64,000 nt of DNA from Aliivibrio fischeri ATCC 7744 = JCM 18803 = DSM 507 (GCF_023983475.1 NZ_CP092712.1:124001-188000); one strand, 5' to 3'; shown: positions 1-8,726, counted from the first letter of the stretch. Notes: generated from the letters alone by a model not told the origin. Made by a program: numbers and translations.

Positions 1-53
1 GCCCCTACGGATTGTACGTTTCTCTTTTATTGTTATTACGTTAGGTAAATAAA

Positions 54-995
54 ATGAGTGAACAAGCAATGTGGTTCTATGAATCAAAAGGTAAAAGGGA
101 AGGGAGTGTATCCACTACTGAGATAATTGAATTGATTAACCAAGGAGTTATTCATCAAGGAACTCAAGTGTGGAAAAAGGGAATGACTGAATGGGTAACA
201 TTAGAAGACAGTGAATTAGCTCAATACTTAGAAGATGTGGCACCACCACTAAGCAGTAATGATGTACCACCATTACAAACCGTCTTAACCCCTAAGTCTA
301 ATGAAGAAAGTTTTAGTGCTAAGTTCGCTAGTATTTGGCGTTTTATCTATGCGCCTACTTTTGCCGCTATCGTGACATACCTTGCGTCTTATCTAATTAA
401 AGGTAATAGCTGGCAAGCGTTTGGATTATGGTCAACATCGGGTATGGCTGTGATTTCACTATTCATCATTCTTGTTGCATGGGCAGAAGACTTATGGCGA
501 TTTAAGAAGTCAGCCAATTACACAGGTTGGTCTTGGTGGTGGTTATTTGCACCTTGTTATATTCATGACCGTATGGGTAAGCAATGGAAATGGACGATAG
601 GACTAATCATCTTATCGTTAGTTTGTAACCTAATAGCGTCTGCGGCTATTGCATTACATGGTGATGGGTACTTTGATGAGAATGATGCATATAACTATCA
701 GCCACAATCTAACGTTCAAGTTGGTGGGATGGATTTGAATACTATCGAATTAGAAACGTATTTGAATACTACTAATACCGATGCAGCAATGACAGGGCAT
801 ATTAGTGTTGCCATGCTTGATGATGTTACTTATCGAATTTCTTATTCTAATCTGTGCGGCTCTCATGGATGTGACTACAGCTACCTTAAATCAGCGCAAG
901 ATGGTGGTTACTGCTACGTGTTAGGTAGTAGTGATGAACAAGCGATAGCGGCTACACAATGCAGCTCAACGCCATTTAGATTGACATATAACTAA
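54..995 (+). CDS. GYF_2 (DUF4339) domain membrane protein
   Basis: A 313-residue protein of unknown role. Residues 1-60 fit the GYF_2/DUF4339 pattern seen at the N-terminus of many bacterial membrane proteins (WFYESKGKREGSVSTTEI, then an aromatic TQVWKKGMTEW segment). A proline-rich linker (about 62-75) leads to hydrophobic stretches near residues 92-113, 125-145 and 178-200, which I read as membrane segments. The C-terminal third is soluble and has four cysteines, perhaps disulfide-bonded outside the membrane. It is a single-gene unit ending in a strong hairpin and lies at the left of the mobile island. Function cannot be inferred; GYF_2 domains are thought to bind peptides. Confidence 0.75.
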   Translation: MSEQAMWFYESKGKREGSVSTTEIIELINQGVIHQGTQVWKKGMTEWVTLEDSELAQYLEDVAPPLSSNDVPPLQTVLTPKSNEESFSAKFASIWRFIYAPTFAAIVTYLASYLIKGNSWQAFGLWSTSGMAVISLFIILVAWAEDLWRFKKSANYTGWSWWWLFAPCYIHDRMGKQWKWTIGLIILSLVCNLIASAAIALHGDGYFDENDAYNYQPQSNVQVGGMDLNTIELETYLNTTNTDAAMTGHISVAMLDDVTYRISYSNLCGSHGCDYSYLKSAQDGGYCYVLGSSDEQAIAATQCSSTPFRLTYN

Positions 996-999
996 ACAC

Positions 1000-1030
1000 A
1001 ATGGGAAGCGATTAGGCTTCCCATTTTTTT
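1000..1030 (+). terminator. Rho-independent terminator after the GYF_2 gene
   Basis: A stem aatgggaagc / gcttcccatt with a short loop is followed by a run of seven T. It begins five bases past the stop codon and separates this gene from the downstream effector pair. Confidence 0.85.
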
Positions 1031-1170
1031 ATAGCTATCTAAAACGACAACCAAATTACGTGACGTACAACCAAGAAAAATACTTTGGTTATTTTACCTA
1101 GTCATTCAGTTAAAACGAACTTGCATTTTAGATTAACATTTGAGTGTGATTTAAAAGAGAAGAATAACGA

Positions 1171-4008
1171 ATGAAAGAGTGGGATGAAAAATTAGAGAAG
1201 TTTGTTGAGCCAGTAGATGAAGCAACACCAAAGTTTGTAAATGCGTATTTTCCATGGAATGAAGAATTAGCTAAAGCGGCTAAAGTCGATGTGCCGCATT
1301 ATGAGCCAGTAAAGGAGAAGCAAGCTAAAGCGGCCGAGTTTGAGTATTCAATTGAAATTGCGTGTGCTCAAGATGAGCTGAATACCTATCAGGTAGGTGT
1401 ATTCTCTTTGGGTAAGACTAAAGAAGAAACCAATATATCCGCATGGAATAAAACTCAAAATGAGAAAGGTTTTACTCTGTTAACGGCTAGTGTGAATGTG
1501 GATGAGTTAAAAACTCTCAATAGAGAGTTCTTTATCTCAAGTGGCAGTGCCATGGTATTTGATGACGTAAAACCTATTAAGCAAGGCGCAGCTCATGCTA
1601 CGGAGTCATTCATTCCAGTAAAACCCGCCGTTCAAGTTGGTGAACGTCTTGGGTGGCCTACTGAAGGATACTTTTATCATTTCATTGATGATGCGTTAGT
1701 GCATGAATATAAATTAATGGGAGATGGTAAGTGGGCATTTCAAGTTACTCAATCTACAGAGCACCATTTAACTGATGAATTGCTATCAGAGCATGAATAC
1801 AGTTTTATTCTATTGCCTTGGAAAATAAGTAATACCGTTGTTGCTCGTCAGCACTTACTTTACCTTTCACAGAAAATGACCACACAACAACTTGAAGAAT
1901 TAACGGCGCAGTGGATTGATGAAAACGCTTGTTTACTTAATGTAAATGCCATTGTACAAGCAAAAGAGGAAGAGAAGCTCACTCGAGAGAAACAGAGTAG
2001 CAATGAAACCACTTATGTTATCCAATCGGGTGATACGTTATCTGGCATAGCTAAGCACCAAGGGTTAACGTTAAATCAGCTAGTTGAACTAAACCCTCAA
2101 TACAAAGGCAAAGAAGACCACATTCAAGCCGGTGAGTCGCTTGTTATTGAAACGACAGAGGCTCAAGCCTCGTCTACCTCTGAGCATACCGTTAAGGTAA
2201 ATCCTGAAACAGGTCAACGTGAAACATGGGGCGAGATAGCGACCCAATACGGACTTGCAGCCAAAGCATTATTAACTTTAAACCCACTGTATGAGCAAGA
2301 CCCTACTTCATTAAAAGTGGGTGATACATTATTGATTAATAAAACGGAAAGCGAGCAATCAATAACTCAACAGCGTGAAACTTTACCTCCAAAACCCATT
2401 CAAGATGTTGGTCAAGCGGTTAGCTTTGCTAATGCGTATACCACACAGGTTGAGCGAGAACTCAGGCATGGGGTTATTGCCGTGTTAGAAGACAGTGCGG
2501 TACCTCAACGAACACCCGTTGTGAATGTGTGCAAAATGGAGCCTGAGCGTACGTTACGTATTGGTGTTTTCTTTGATGGTACAGGTCAAAACAATCCAAA
2601 TGATGCCTATAAAGAAAAATGGGGCAATAAATCACGTACTAACGTAGCGAGACTATTTGAGGCGTACCCTGAAAAAACAGGTGAATCATACGCAATTTAT
2701 GTTTCAGGGGTCGGTACTGTGGATGGCATTGATTCTTCGGCAGGAAGAAACCCTATTATTGATGCCGGTGACGACGAGAAGTCTTTAGCACAAGCCTTTG
2801 GGGTGTTTGATGATACAGGAGCCTTTAGGAAGTGGCAGTCGTTGCTTGGGCGACTAGCTTCAATTTTAAAAGGATTAGAACAAAACGAGCTATATTCCAA
2901 AATTAATCACATTGAATTTGATGTCTTTGGCTTCAGTCGTGGTGCTGCTTTGGCTCGTCATTTTATTAATGCGGCACTAGAAGGTGTACCTGATTATTTA
3001 AATCAGGAAAAAACGAATAATCCTGTTGATATCTACCCAAACTTACTGGGAAATGAATCTCATGAAGCATTTGATAAAGATAATGACGATTTTTACTCTA
3101 TTGATAAGACGCGCCGTGTCTCGATCCGCTTCGCTGGCCTATTTGATACCGTTGGCTCGTTTTATATGGCAGGTAACAACGACGAAGGTAACTTCACTTT
3201 GGGTCTTAAAAAGAATGCTGCAAAAACAGTTTTCCAAATTTGCGCTAAACATGAGTACCGCAAGAACTTCCCATTAACCGCATTAGATGATGGGAAAAAT
3301 GGAGTTAATGCGTTTGCTAATGTGGAGGAGTCATTCTATCAAGAGGTTTTTCCTGGGTGTCATACCGACATCGGTGGCGGTTATCCATCCAAAGAGCAAT
3401 ATGGACGCACTGATTTACCTGAACGATTAAATCGCCCAGTAGATTCAACTTACAACCGTAGATTGATGACAGATAACACTATTGATTATCAAGTAAAATA
3501 CAAGGATGAATTAAGGTCTATTCCTCCAAGAGATAAACCTATTTTTATCATGAAGAAGCTCGAAGAGGAAAATGCTCGCTGGGCAAAAGAAGTGAATGAT
3601 AACGAAGGGATATATGGTGAAGTTAAACAAGTTGGTAGAGAGTTTCTATATTACCAATTCACACCAATTAGCAACGCTCTGTCAGGATTAGCTCTGGAGC
3701 GAATGAAACAACAAGCAGAAGCGAGCGGCATTGAATGGGAGCATGATGAATTCCCTCCTTACCCTGACTATGAGAATGATGACAATATAGCTAAATCGCT
3801 ATGGGATGAGTTAAAAGGAAAACCACTTGGTAGCATATCGATGTTTGATTGGGAAAATAAAGAGGATGATTTATTAGACGGCTATATTCATTTACCTCAT
3901 GATGCTTTAGTCAATGCAGGGTATGATTCCTTATATGAAAAAATAGTCAACTCAGTCACGTACAACGACAAAGACCAATTACAACGTAAGGTATTTAGTA
4001 ATGAATAA
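1171..4008 (+). CDS. DUF2235 phospholipase-like protein with LysM repeats (Tle1-type T6SS effector candidate)
   Basis: A 945-residue protein. Two LysM-like repeats lie at about 281-326 (TYVIQSGDTLSGIAK) and about 341-390. From about residue 463 a DUF2235 alpha/beta-hydrolase domain begins with RIGVFFDGTGQNN, has the nucleophile elbow GFSRG at 587-591 (Ser589), and continues with FAGLFDTVGSF and FPGCHTDIGGGYP, the usual acidic and histidine segments. DUF2235 proteins include the Tle1 phospholipase effectors of type VI secretion. No PAAR or Rhs domain is visible; the LysM repeats may bind peptidoglycan. The next gene overlaps the last 8 bases and encodes a lipoprotein, the expected layout of an effector with its periplasmic immunity partner. 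Activity and secretion are inferred. Confidence 0.82.
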   Translation: MKEWDEKLEKFVEPVDEATPKFVNAYFPWNEELAKAAKVDVPHYEPVKEKQAKAAEFEYSIEIACAQDELNTYQVGVFSLGKTKEETNISAWNKTQNEKGFTLLTASVNVDELKTLNREFFISSGSAMVFDDVKPIKQGAAHATESFIPVKPAVQVGERLGWPTEGYFYHFIDDALVHEYKLMGDGKWAFQVTQSTEHHLTDELLSEHEYSFILLPWKISNTVVARQHLLYLSQKMTTQQLEELTAQWIDENACLLNVNAIVQAKEEEKLTREKQSSNETTYVIQSGDTLSGIAKHQGLTLNQLVELNPQYKGKEDHIQAGESLVIETTEAQASSTSEHTVKVNPETGQRETWGEIATQYGLAAKALLTLNPLYEQDPTSLKVGDTLLINKTESEQSITQQRETLPPKPIQDVGQAVSFANAYTTQVERELRHGVIAVLEDSAVPQRTPVVNVCKMEPERTLRIGVFFDGTGQNNPNDAYKEKWGNKSRTNVARLFEAYPEKTGESYAIYVSGVGTVDGIDSSAGRNPIIDAGDDEKSLAQAFGVFDDTGAFRKWQSLLGRLASILKGLEQNELYSKINHIEFDVFGFSRGAALARHFINAALEGVPDYLNQEKTNNPVDIYPNLLGNESHEAFDKDNDDFYSIDKTRRVSIRFAGLFDTVGSFYMAGNNDEGNFTLGLKKNAAKTVFQICAKHEYRKNFPLTALDDGKNGVNAFANVEESFYQEVFPGCHTDIGGGYPSKEQYGRTDLPERLNRPVDSTYNRRLMTDNTIDYQVKYKDELRSIPPRDKPIFIMKKLEEENARWAKEVNDNEGIYGEVKQVGREFLYYQFTPISNALSGLALERMKQQAEASGIEWEHDEFPPYPDYENDDNIAKSLWDELKGKPLGSISMFDWENKEDDLLDGYIHLPHDALVNAGYDSLYEKIVNSVTYNDKDQLQRKVFSNE

Positions 4009-4630
4009 ATTAAAATTTGGGTTGTTTTTCTCTATGCTGCTTTCATTAGTGGCTTGTGCCAATGATGATCCATATACCGTTAAAGTTGGGTATACCAACG
4101 GTACAACATCAGGTAGGCATGGTACAGGAGATATAATTGTTACAACGCTTTCTGGTGGAATGGTAAATTTTGCAATGGGTGCAATTGGTACTTATCCAGG
4201 GAAAATGTCAACGGGTGGGAGAATGGATGCACCAGCTCATATCGAAGGCGACTGGGCAAAGGGAAATCCAGAGCCAAACAGCGGATACATTTCTTATCAT
4301 CGAATTTCAGCAGATATCCCTAAAGAGGCTGAGGCAAAAATGAAGTTAATGGATAACTATTATCAAAACTTTGATAGGAGTTATGGTTCGATGCAAGTGA
4401 TTGTTGATGGACCACGAATCAGAGTTTTTTATACTAAAGAATGTTTTAGTAAATTTGATGATTGTACACCTAAGAAAGGAATAGATCCGAATGGTTGGGT
4501 CATTAAGTCACCAAAGAATACAACGGATGTAGTGGTTCTCTTTGATGGTATTGGTGAGTCATCCCAAACGCCTTTTCCGAATACCGAATTTGTCGATTTA
4601 GATAAAAGAAGAGAGTTTTATAGTAATTAG
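4001..4630 (+). CDS. Predicted lipoprotein, candidate immunity protein of the DUF2235 effector
   Basis: A 209-residue exported lipoprotein: the signal sequence ends in a lipobox LVAC (Cys19), and the residue after Cys is Ala, so outer-membrane sorting is expected. The mature part is Gly-rich near its start (TSGRHGTGDIIVTTLSGG) and holds two cysteines (ECFSKFDDC) near residue 150. Its start overlaps the upstream phospholipase-like gene by 8 bases, implying translational coupling. I do not recognise the family with certainty. The immunity role rests only on position, overlap and export: Tle1-type effectors act in the periplasm and are neutralised by periplasmic or lipoprotein partners. Confidence 0.75.
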   Translation: MNKLKFGLFFSMLLSLVACANDDPYTVKVGYTNGTTSGRHGTGDIIVTTLSGGMVNFAMGAIGTYPGKMSTGGRMDAPAHIEGDWAKGNPEPNSGYISYHRISADIPKEAEAKMKLMDNYYQNFDRSYGSMQVIVDGPRIRVFYTKECFSKFDDCTPKKGIDPNGWVIKSPKNTTDVVVLFDGIGESSQTPFPNTEFVDLDKRREFYSN

Positions 4631-4665
4631 GCTTTGCATCTAAGGTGCGTTGATAATTTAAATTG

Positions 4666-4698
4666 AAAGCTAAGTGTACTTACACACTTAGCTTTTTT
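4666..4698. terminator. Terminator between convergent genes
   Basis: A perfect 12-bp stem (aaagctaagtgt / acacttagcttt) with a six-base loop is followed by T-rich sequence. It ends the effector/immunity operon and, being symmetrical, may also serve the minus-strand gene ending at 4734. Confidence 0.85.
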
Positions 4699-4733
4699 AT
4701 TATCTGAATAAACTTAAGAACCTTTTAAATTCG

Positions 4734-5087
4734 TTAGTTAAATGTCCACGTCCAATCACCGCTATTGGTACGAACAGTCGCTTCAATAATATTACATATC
4801 TTTGATGGTGAGAACATGCGCTTTTCACCCATTTTCATTGTATACGGTAACGCTATTTGACGACCGTTGGGGTAACGTAATTTTTCTACGGTAGTTAATC
4901 GAACTTTACCGTTTTGACAATCACCTTGGTTAAGAACAATATTCTTAATTACAACGTTATTATCACGTGCCGTTGCACGTAATACTGAAGCGTTACCACG
5001 GTATTCTTTATAGATTTCTAGTGGTGCTGCGGTAGTTACAGGTGCTGCGATAAATAAAGCTAGAGCTACGATAAGTGTCTTTTTCAT
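4734..5087 (-). CDS. Small exported protein of unknown function
   Basis: A 117-residue protein with a clear Sec signal (MKKTLIVALALFIAAPVTTAA), leaving about 95 periplasmic residues with two cysteines (GDCQNGK and SKICNII) that could form a disulfide. The mature domain looks beta-rich. I do not recognise a family. Its start overlaps the last bases of the WYL regulator gene (ATGA-type overlap at 5084-5087), so it is co-translated with it; the pair plus a tiny upstream ORF form one minus-strand operon. Confidence 0.65.
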   Translation of the reverse strand: MKKTLIVALALFIAAPVTTAAPLEIYKEYRGNASVLRATARDNNVVIKNIVLNQGDCQNGKVRLTTVEKLRYPNGRQIALPYTMKMGEKRMFSPSKICNIIEATVRTNSGDWTWTFN

Positions 5088-5818
5088 GGTGTTTCTTCCT
5101 TAATGGTATTGGTTATCTTATTTTTCCAATGCGTTTTCACATTGAAGGTGGATGGGTATTCAAAGGTGAACGTTGATACGCTCACTGCATTGATGTGTTC
5201 AATGGCTATGATTTGGGTTTCCAATTGCTCATTGATGTATTGCCCTATGACTAATTCAATTTTTGAGTGGTGGTGAATTAACCCTAACGGCATAACATAC
5301 AAGGCTGCGGTTTCATGCAGATGCAAGGTAAGCCAGTGATTGTGATAAAGAGCCGTGTTTATTTTTTGAAAGTTCTCCTCATGGGTTTGGTGTGGTAATT
5401 GACTGCTTATCTTTTTAAGCCATTGTCTTTCCTTAGTGGTACTCGCTATTGAAGACAGAGAGCGTCGAGCGTCTTCAAATCGGTTCTGTAATGCTTTTAA
5501 AAGACTTGCTGGTGTTAGGTGAATGAAATGCTCATTCGCTAACTGAAAGATAAGAGCGTCTCTTGGTGGTATGGCGTGATGGTGCAATCTGTTTTGATAA
5601 CCATAAGGTTTGCTGCGGTCATCTTTCTCAATTAAATTAAGCTCCACCAATACATTGAGATTGCGCTGTATGGTGCGCGTATCACGATGTATGTCCCTTT
5701 CGATTAATTGGTTTCTAATCTCTTTGGTGGTGGTTTTAAAGTGATGAGGAACGAGCTGATATATCTCAAACACAACAGATAAGTGCTCTTGAGTACTAAA
5801 GCGTGTTTGTTTAGTCAT
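5084..5818 (-). CDS. WYL-domain transcriptional regulator with N-terminal winged helix
   Basis: A 244-residue predicted regulator. Residues about 8-75 form a DeoR-like winged helix-turn-helix (FSTQEHLSVVFEIYQLV, then RDTRTIQRNLNVLVELNLI). The C-terminal half contains a WYL-type core (ALYVMPLGLIHHHSKIELVIG), a ligand-sensing fold found in regulators of phage-defence and mobile-element genes such as BrxR/CapW. It is co-translated with the small exported protein downstream and sits 17 bases after a 56-codon ORF. Targets are unknown; control of island genes is a reasonable guess from context. Confidence 0.75.
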   Translation of the reverse strand: MTKQTRFSTQEHLSVVFEIYQLVPHHFKTTTKEIRNQLIERDIHRDTRTIQRNLNVLVELNLIEKDDRSKPYGYQNRLHHHAIPPRDALIFQLANEHFIHLTPASLLKALQNRFEDARRSLSSIASTTKERQWLKKISSQLPHQTHEENFQKINTALYHNHWLTLHLHETAALYVMPLGLIHHHSKIELVIGQYINEQLETQIIAIEHINAVSVSTFTFEYPSTFNVKTHWKNKITNTIKEETP

Positions 5819-5835
5819 GGGTAAATGCTCAGTGA

Positions 5836-6006
5836 TTACTGATTATCTGAATTAGCAATGAGGGTAATGTCATCAAGGGTGTAGCCACGTCTGAGTAGTT
5901 CATCCGTAGCAATCTCTTTGGTTTGTGTTGATGTGCTGGTTTTGATTAATTCAAATAGCTCATGAATGAGTTTGGTTTGGATGGTGTTTCGATTGATGGT
6001 TGGCAT
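5836..6006 (-). CDS. Small ORF (56 aa) upstream of the WYL regulator
   Basis: Reading the minus strand gives a 56-residue hydrophilic, probably helical protein starting MPTINRNTIQTKLIHELFEL and ending in ANSDNQ. It fills most of the otherwise empty 5819-6132 interval and stops 17 bases before the WYL gene, so it fits as the first gene of that operon. The ribosome-binding site is weak (a GAG about 10 bases upstream). No family is recognised; it could be a small island-encoded regulator. Support is from operon position and intact frame only. Confidence 0.45.
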   Translation of the reverse strand: MPTINRNTIQTKLIHELFELIKTSTSTQTKEIATDELLRRGYTLDDITLIANSDNQ

Positions 6007-6094
6007 AGTGATGACTCAAATAATGATTTTCCTTAGAGTGTAAATAGCCATTGGGCATCAAGCGTCCAATGCGGTTTTAATTGATAAAATAAGA

Positions 6095-6116
6095 GAGGAG
6101 GCCGTTTAGCCTCCTC
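6095..6116 (-). terminator. Terminator of the LPD25 gene
   Basis: Stem gaggaggc / gcctcctc with a six-base loop, followed on the minus strand by T-rich sequence (tcttatttt). It lies just past the stop codon of the minus-strand gene ending at 6133. Confidence 0.7.
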
Positions 6117-6132
6117 GTCGTTTTTATGCTTT

Positions 6133-7023
6133 TCATTCGGGAATACTCATTTCTCCCAATGGTACGTACTGTGATTTACTGCGAGACGTTCCAAAGGTGA
6201 TTTTCTCAACACACCAACCATGATAAAGATAATCCACATCCGTTAAGCCTGAGCCTTGCCCTATGCCGTAGTTATTACGGTGCTCACAGCTTTGCTCTTT
6301 GTCATTTAGAAATACCGTATCAGGGTTATTCAAACAGGCTTTACGGAGTTCAGGAAATAATCGTCTGGTATGGGGTGACCACGCTAAAATAATAGTGCGA
6401 AGGGTTTTAGTATGATGCTCTCCTGAATACGGCTCACTGCGTTCTTTATCGTATTCGGTGTAAGTGGCTACGATCACGCCTTTCGCCCATTCAGGTATGA
6501 CTAGAGCCGCTTGAAATGCCTTTTCCTTAGCTTGATGGGCTTGCCATTCTTTTTCTTCTTGCTCACGTTTGGCTTGCTCTTTATCTCGCTCTTGTTGCTT
6601 GGCAAGTTCAGTGGCTTTGATGGTTTGAATTCGAGCATTAGTCACAAATACAGTATCAAAGCGATAGGTTCTAATCAGTGCGATTAATTGTTGATGTTCA
6701 GCATCATTACGTAACCATGGCTTATCTACATCGAGGTGATGTTTCTCATGGTACTCAAGGGTACTAAGACAATGATCAGCAAAGCCTACGTCATTGCCAC
6801 CACAACCTAAATCCAATCGGCATTGGTGCTCATCCCCATTTTCAAACGTCACCGTCACATTGGTTTTGTCGTAACCGCCTAATGGATTTTGTTTAGCTAC
6901 GTCTAGTGCTTTACGTTCAAAGTCCATAAAGTCATACAACTGGCCTTCATTGAACTCATTGGATTCAGACCAATTGACTAAGACAGAGAAGGGATTAAGG
7001 GAGGGTGTTATTTGTTTATTCAT
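6133..7023 (-). CDS. LPD25-domain protein
   Basis: A 296-residue cytoplasmic protein. The N-terminal part (WSESNEFNEGQLYDF, then GGYDKTNVTV, CRLDLGCG and an STLEYHEK segment, residues about 17-95) fits the LPD25 large polyvalent protein-associated domain, typical of plasmid, ICE and phage accessory proteins. Residues about 145-172 (QERDKEQAKREQEEKEWQ) form a charged coiled coil; the remainder has no motif I can name. Polyvalent-protein domains are thought to act in mobile-element invasion or counter-defence, but this protein's role is unknown. It is bounded by terminators on both sides, so it is its own transcription unit. Confidence 0.65.
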   Translation of the reverse strand: MNKQITPSLNPFSVLVNWSESNEFNEGQLYDFMDFERKALDVAKQNPLGGYDKTNVTVTFENGDEHQCRLDLGCGGNDVGFADHCLSTLEYHEKHHLDVDKPWLRNDAEHQQLIALIRTYRFDTVFVTNARIQTIKATELAKQQERDKEQAKREQEEKEWQAHQAKEKAFQAALVIPEWAKGVIVATYTEYDKERSEPYSGEHHTKTLRTIILAWSPHTRRLFPELRKACLNNPDTVFLNDKEQSCEHRNNYGIGQGSGLTDVDYLYHGWCVEKITFGTSRSKSQYVPLGEMSIPE

Positions 7024-7050
7024 GAGTTAGTTATCCTGATTTTTAGGCAT

Positions 7051-7077
7051 AAAAAAACCGCAATCAAAAGGCTGCGG
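7051..7077 (-). terminator. Terminator of the DUF2787/RadC-like operon
   Basis: On the minus strand, stem ccgca / tgcgg with a loop is followed by seven T. It closes the three-gene operon (8556 to 7114) and separates it from the LPD25 gene. Confidence 0.75.
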
Positions 7078-7113
7078 CATGATCTGTGTGATATTGAAGT
7101 GAAAGGAAGGTGA

Positions 7114-7581
7114 TTAAGATACGTTGATTTCTATTTCGTCATACATCCCCATAGAGGCATAAGCTAGAAAGTTATGCTCCCATAAGCGGTACAGTTCAGC
7201 GGCATTCGCATTGTTTTTAATGGATGAATAATCCCTTAAGTAGCTGGCAAACCATTCTTCACTTAGAAAATCAAAATCTAATTCTTTAGCTAACTCTGGA
7301 TAATGATTACCCACAAAAGTAAAATCAGTGATGTAGGCGTATCGCCATGTGTTATCCGCCTCTTTGGTTAGTGCAATTTCAACAGGGTGAAAGCCACCGT
7401 TTTCAACACTGTAGTTTTTATCTCGAAAGTTAAAGATGACACTATTTGTTTCCTCTAAACCAGAATGCAACTCAGGGTGCTGATTAAGTACATCAACAAG
7501 GCATTGGTTTAACTTGCTTGATACTGGCAACAACGTCTGGATCAGGTTAGTGGTGGTAATGATGGTTTGTAATTCAGACAC
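7114..7581 (-). CDS. DUF2787 family protein (copy 1)
   Basis: A 155-residue protein. The core block NFRDKNYSVENGGFHPVEIA, the following YAYITDFTFVG and the ELDFDF segment match the DUF2787 family, which occurs mostly in Vibrionaceae and relatives on mobile islands. No signal peptide or membrane segment. A diverged paralog lies immediately upstream in the same operon (stop at 7646), after a short-form RadC-like gene. The molecular role of DUF2787 is unknown. Confidence 0.78.
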   Translation of the reverse strand: MSELQTIITTTNLIQTLLPVSSKLNQCLVDVLNQHPELHSGLEETNSVIFNFRDKNYSVENGGFHPVEIALTKEADNTWRYAYITDFTFVGNHYPELAKELDFDFLSEEWFASYLRDYSSIKNNANAAELYRLWEHNFLAYASMGMYDEIEINVS

Positions 7582-7645
7582 GATGTGTCCTCCTATGATT
7601 GAAATAAGATAATAGTTTGGTAAAACGAATTAAGGTTGGATGGGA

Positions 7646-8089
7646 TTAAGTGCGTATTTCGTTAGCTGAAATATCATCGAAATGTTGATTTCTGAGTTGA
7701 CGACAAAAGGCGAGAGCCCATGAAGTAAATAAGTCGATGACTTGCGGCCTTGCAAGCTCACAGCCTTGAATGTCAGGTTGATAGAACCAACCACGTTTAA
7801 AGTTAAAATACAGCTCAGGTGCAACGTTTGGACTGTGTTCATCGGGATAAGAAAAGCTGGCAATAAACACCAATTTCCAAATATGGCGATTATCTTCGTC
7901 TCGCTCAAAACGCATTTCTACAGGGTGCAATCCCTCACGTCGATGGTAATAGCTGGTGTCTCTAAAATTTACAGACAGTCGATTGATGTCAGTACGAAGT
8001 GAAAAACTATCAAGTACCACTTCAAGATGACGATGCAAACTTTTAGGTAATGCTAGGTCTTTACCGTGAACCACTAATTCTCTTTTCAT
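7646..8089 (-). CDS. DUF2787 family protein (copy 2)
   Basis: I place the start at the ATG at 8089 ([11 protein letters not shown], 147 residues): it overlaps the stop of the RadC-like gene as TAATG, which implies coupled translation; an in-frame longer reading back to 8122 lies inside that gene. The block VNFRDTSYYHRREGLHPVEM, then LVFIASFSYP and ELYFNF, parallels the DUF2787 protein downstream, so this is a diverged tandem paralog. It differs in having many basic and aromatic residues. Function unknown. Confidence 0.75.
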   Translation of the reverse strand: MKRELVVHGKDLALPKSLHRHLEVVLDSFSLRTDINRLSVNFRDTSYYHRREGLHPVEMRFERDEDNRHIWKLVFIASFSYPDEHSPNVAPELYFNFKRGWFYQPDIQGCELARPQVIDLFTSWALAFCRQLRNQHFDDISANEIRT

Positions 8090-8556
8090 TAGATAAGCCC
8101 TCGCTCTGCAAAAGAGACACAAGGTGAGCCAACCACCACATGGTCAAGTACTCGAATATCTAGCAGATTTAATGCGTCCACCAATTTAGTGGTAATGCGT
8201 TTATCGCTCCCTGATGGCTCGGCAATACCTGAAGGGTGGTTGTGAGCAAATATCACCGCCGCAGCATTGGTTTGTAATGCCGCCTTTGCAACTTCACGAG
8301 GGTACACACTGGCAGAATCCACCGTTCCATAGAACAACTCTTGATAACTAATCAGTTGATGTTGGTTATCCAAAAACAGTACTGCAAACACTTCACGCTC
8401 TTGATGGCCTAATTTCATGGATAGGTAGTGTTTGGTGTGCTCAGGGTTAGTGAATGACTGCTCACGTTTGTATTGGTGTTCAAGTAACTCAGCGGCTTTC
8501 TCAAAGACTTGTAAGGCCGTCATAGGGGCAGTAGTGACGTAATCGGTTGAATGCAT
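8089..8556 (-). CDS. RadC-like JAB/MPN domain protein (short island form)
   Basis: A 155-residue RadC-family protein that lacks the N-terminal helix-hairpin-helix part of chromosomal RadC. The JAMM metal motif is complete ([14 protein letters not shown]) with an upstream [11 protein letters not shown]. Short RadC-like proteins of this kind are common on ICEs, prophages and islands; the name RadC is historical and a DNA-repair role is not established. Its stop overlaps the next gene (TAATG), so it heads the DUF2787 operon. A full-length radC lies at 37499 in the core chromosome, so this is a second, mobile copy. Confidence 0.85.
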   Translation of the reverse strand: MHSTDYVTTAPMTALQVFEKAAELLEHQYKREQSFTNPEHTKHYLSMKLGHQEREVFAVLFLDNQHQLISYQELFYGTVDSASVYPREVAKAALQTNAAAVIFAHNHPSGIAEPSGSDKRITTKLVDALNLLDIRVLDHVVVGSPCVSFAERGLI

Positions 8557-8726
8557 AATGGAACTCCTTGAAAGAATAGATAGGTATATACAAGGAGGTA
8601 ATATGTGATTGAAATTATTTGGAAAAGTGGTGGATAGAGGTAGATGAGGTAAGGGGAAGCGAACCCAAAATAAAAAAGTATTTTGGAGAGGAATCTTTTG
8701 AACTTATAACTCAAAGGATAACCATC

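Noticed and set aside
3026..3277. Second gene inside the DUF2235 gene (83 codons)
   Set aside because: It is an out-of-frame shadow within the hydrolase domain, with no ribosome-binding site or recognisable sequence.
8619..8726. Long N-terminal form of the AlpA-like protein
   Set aside because: The extra 36 residues fit no family and the internal ATG at 8727 has a good ribosome-binding site and gives the usual AlpA length.
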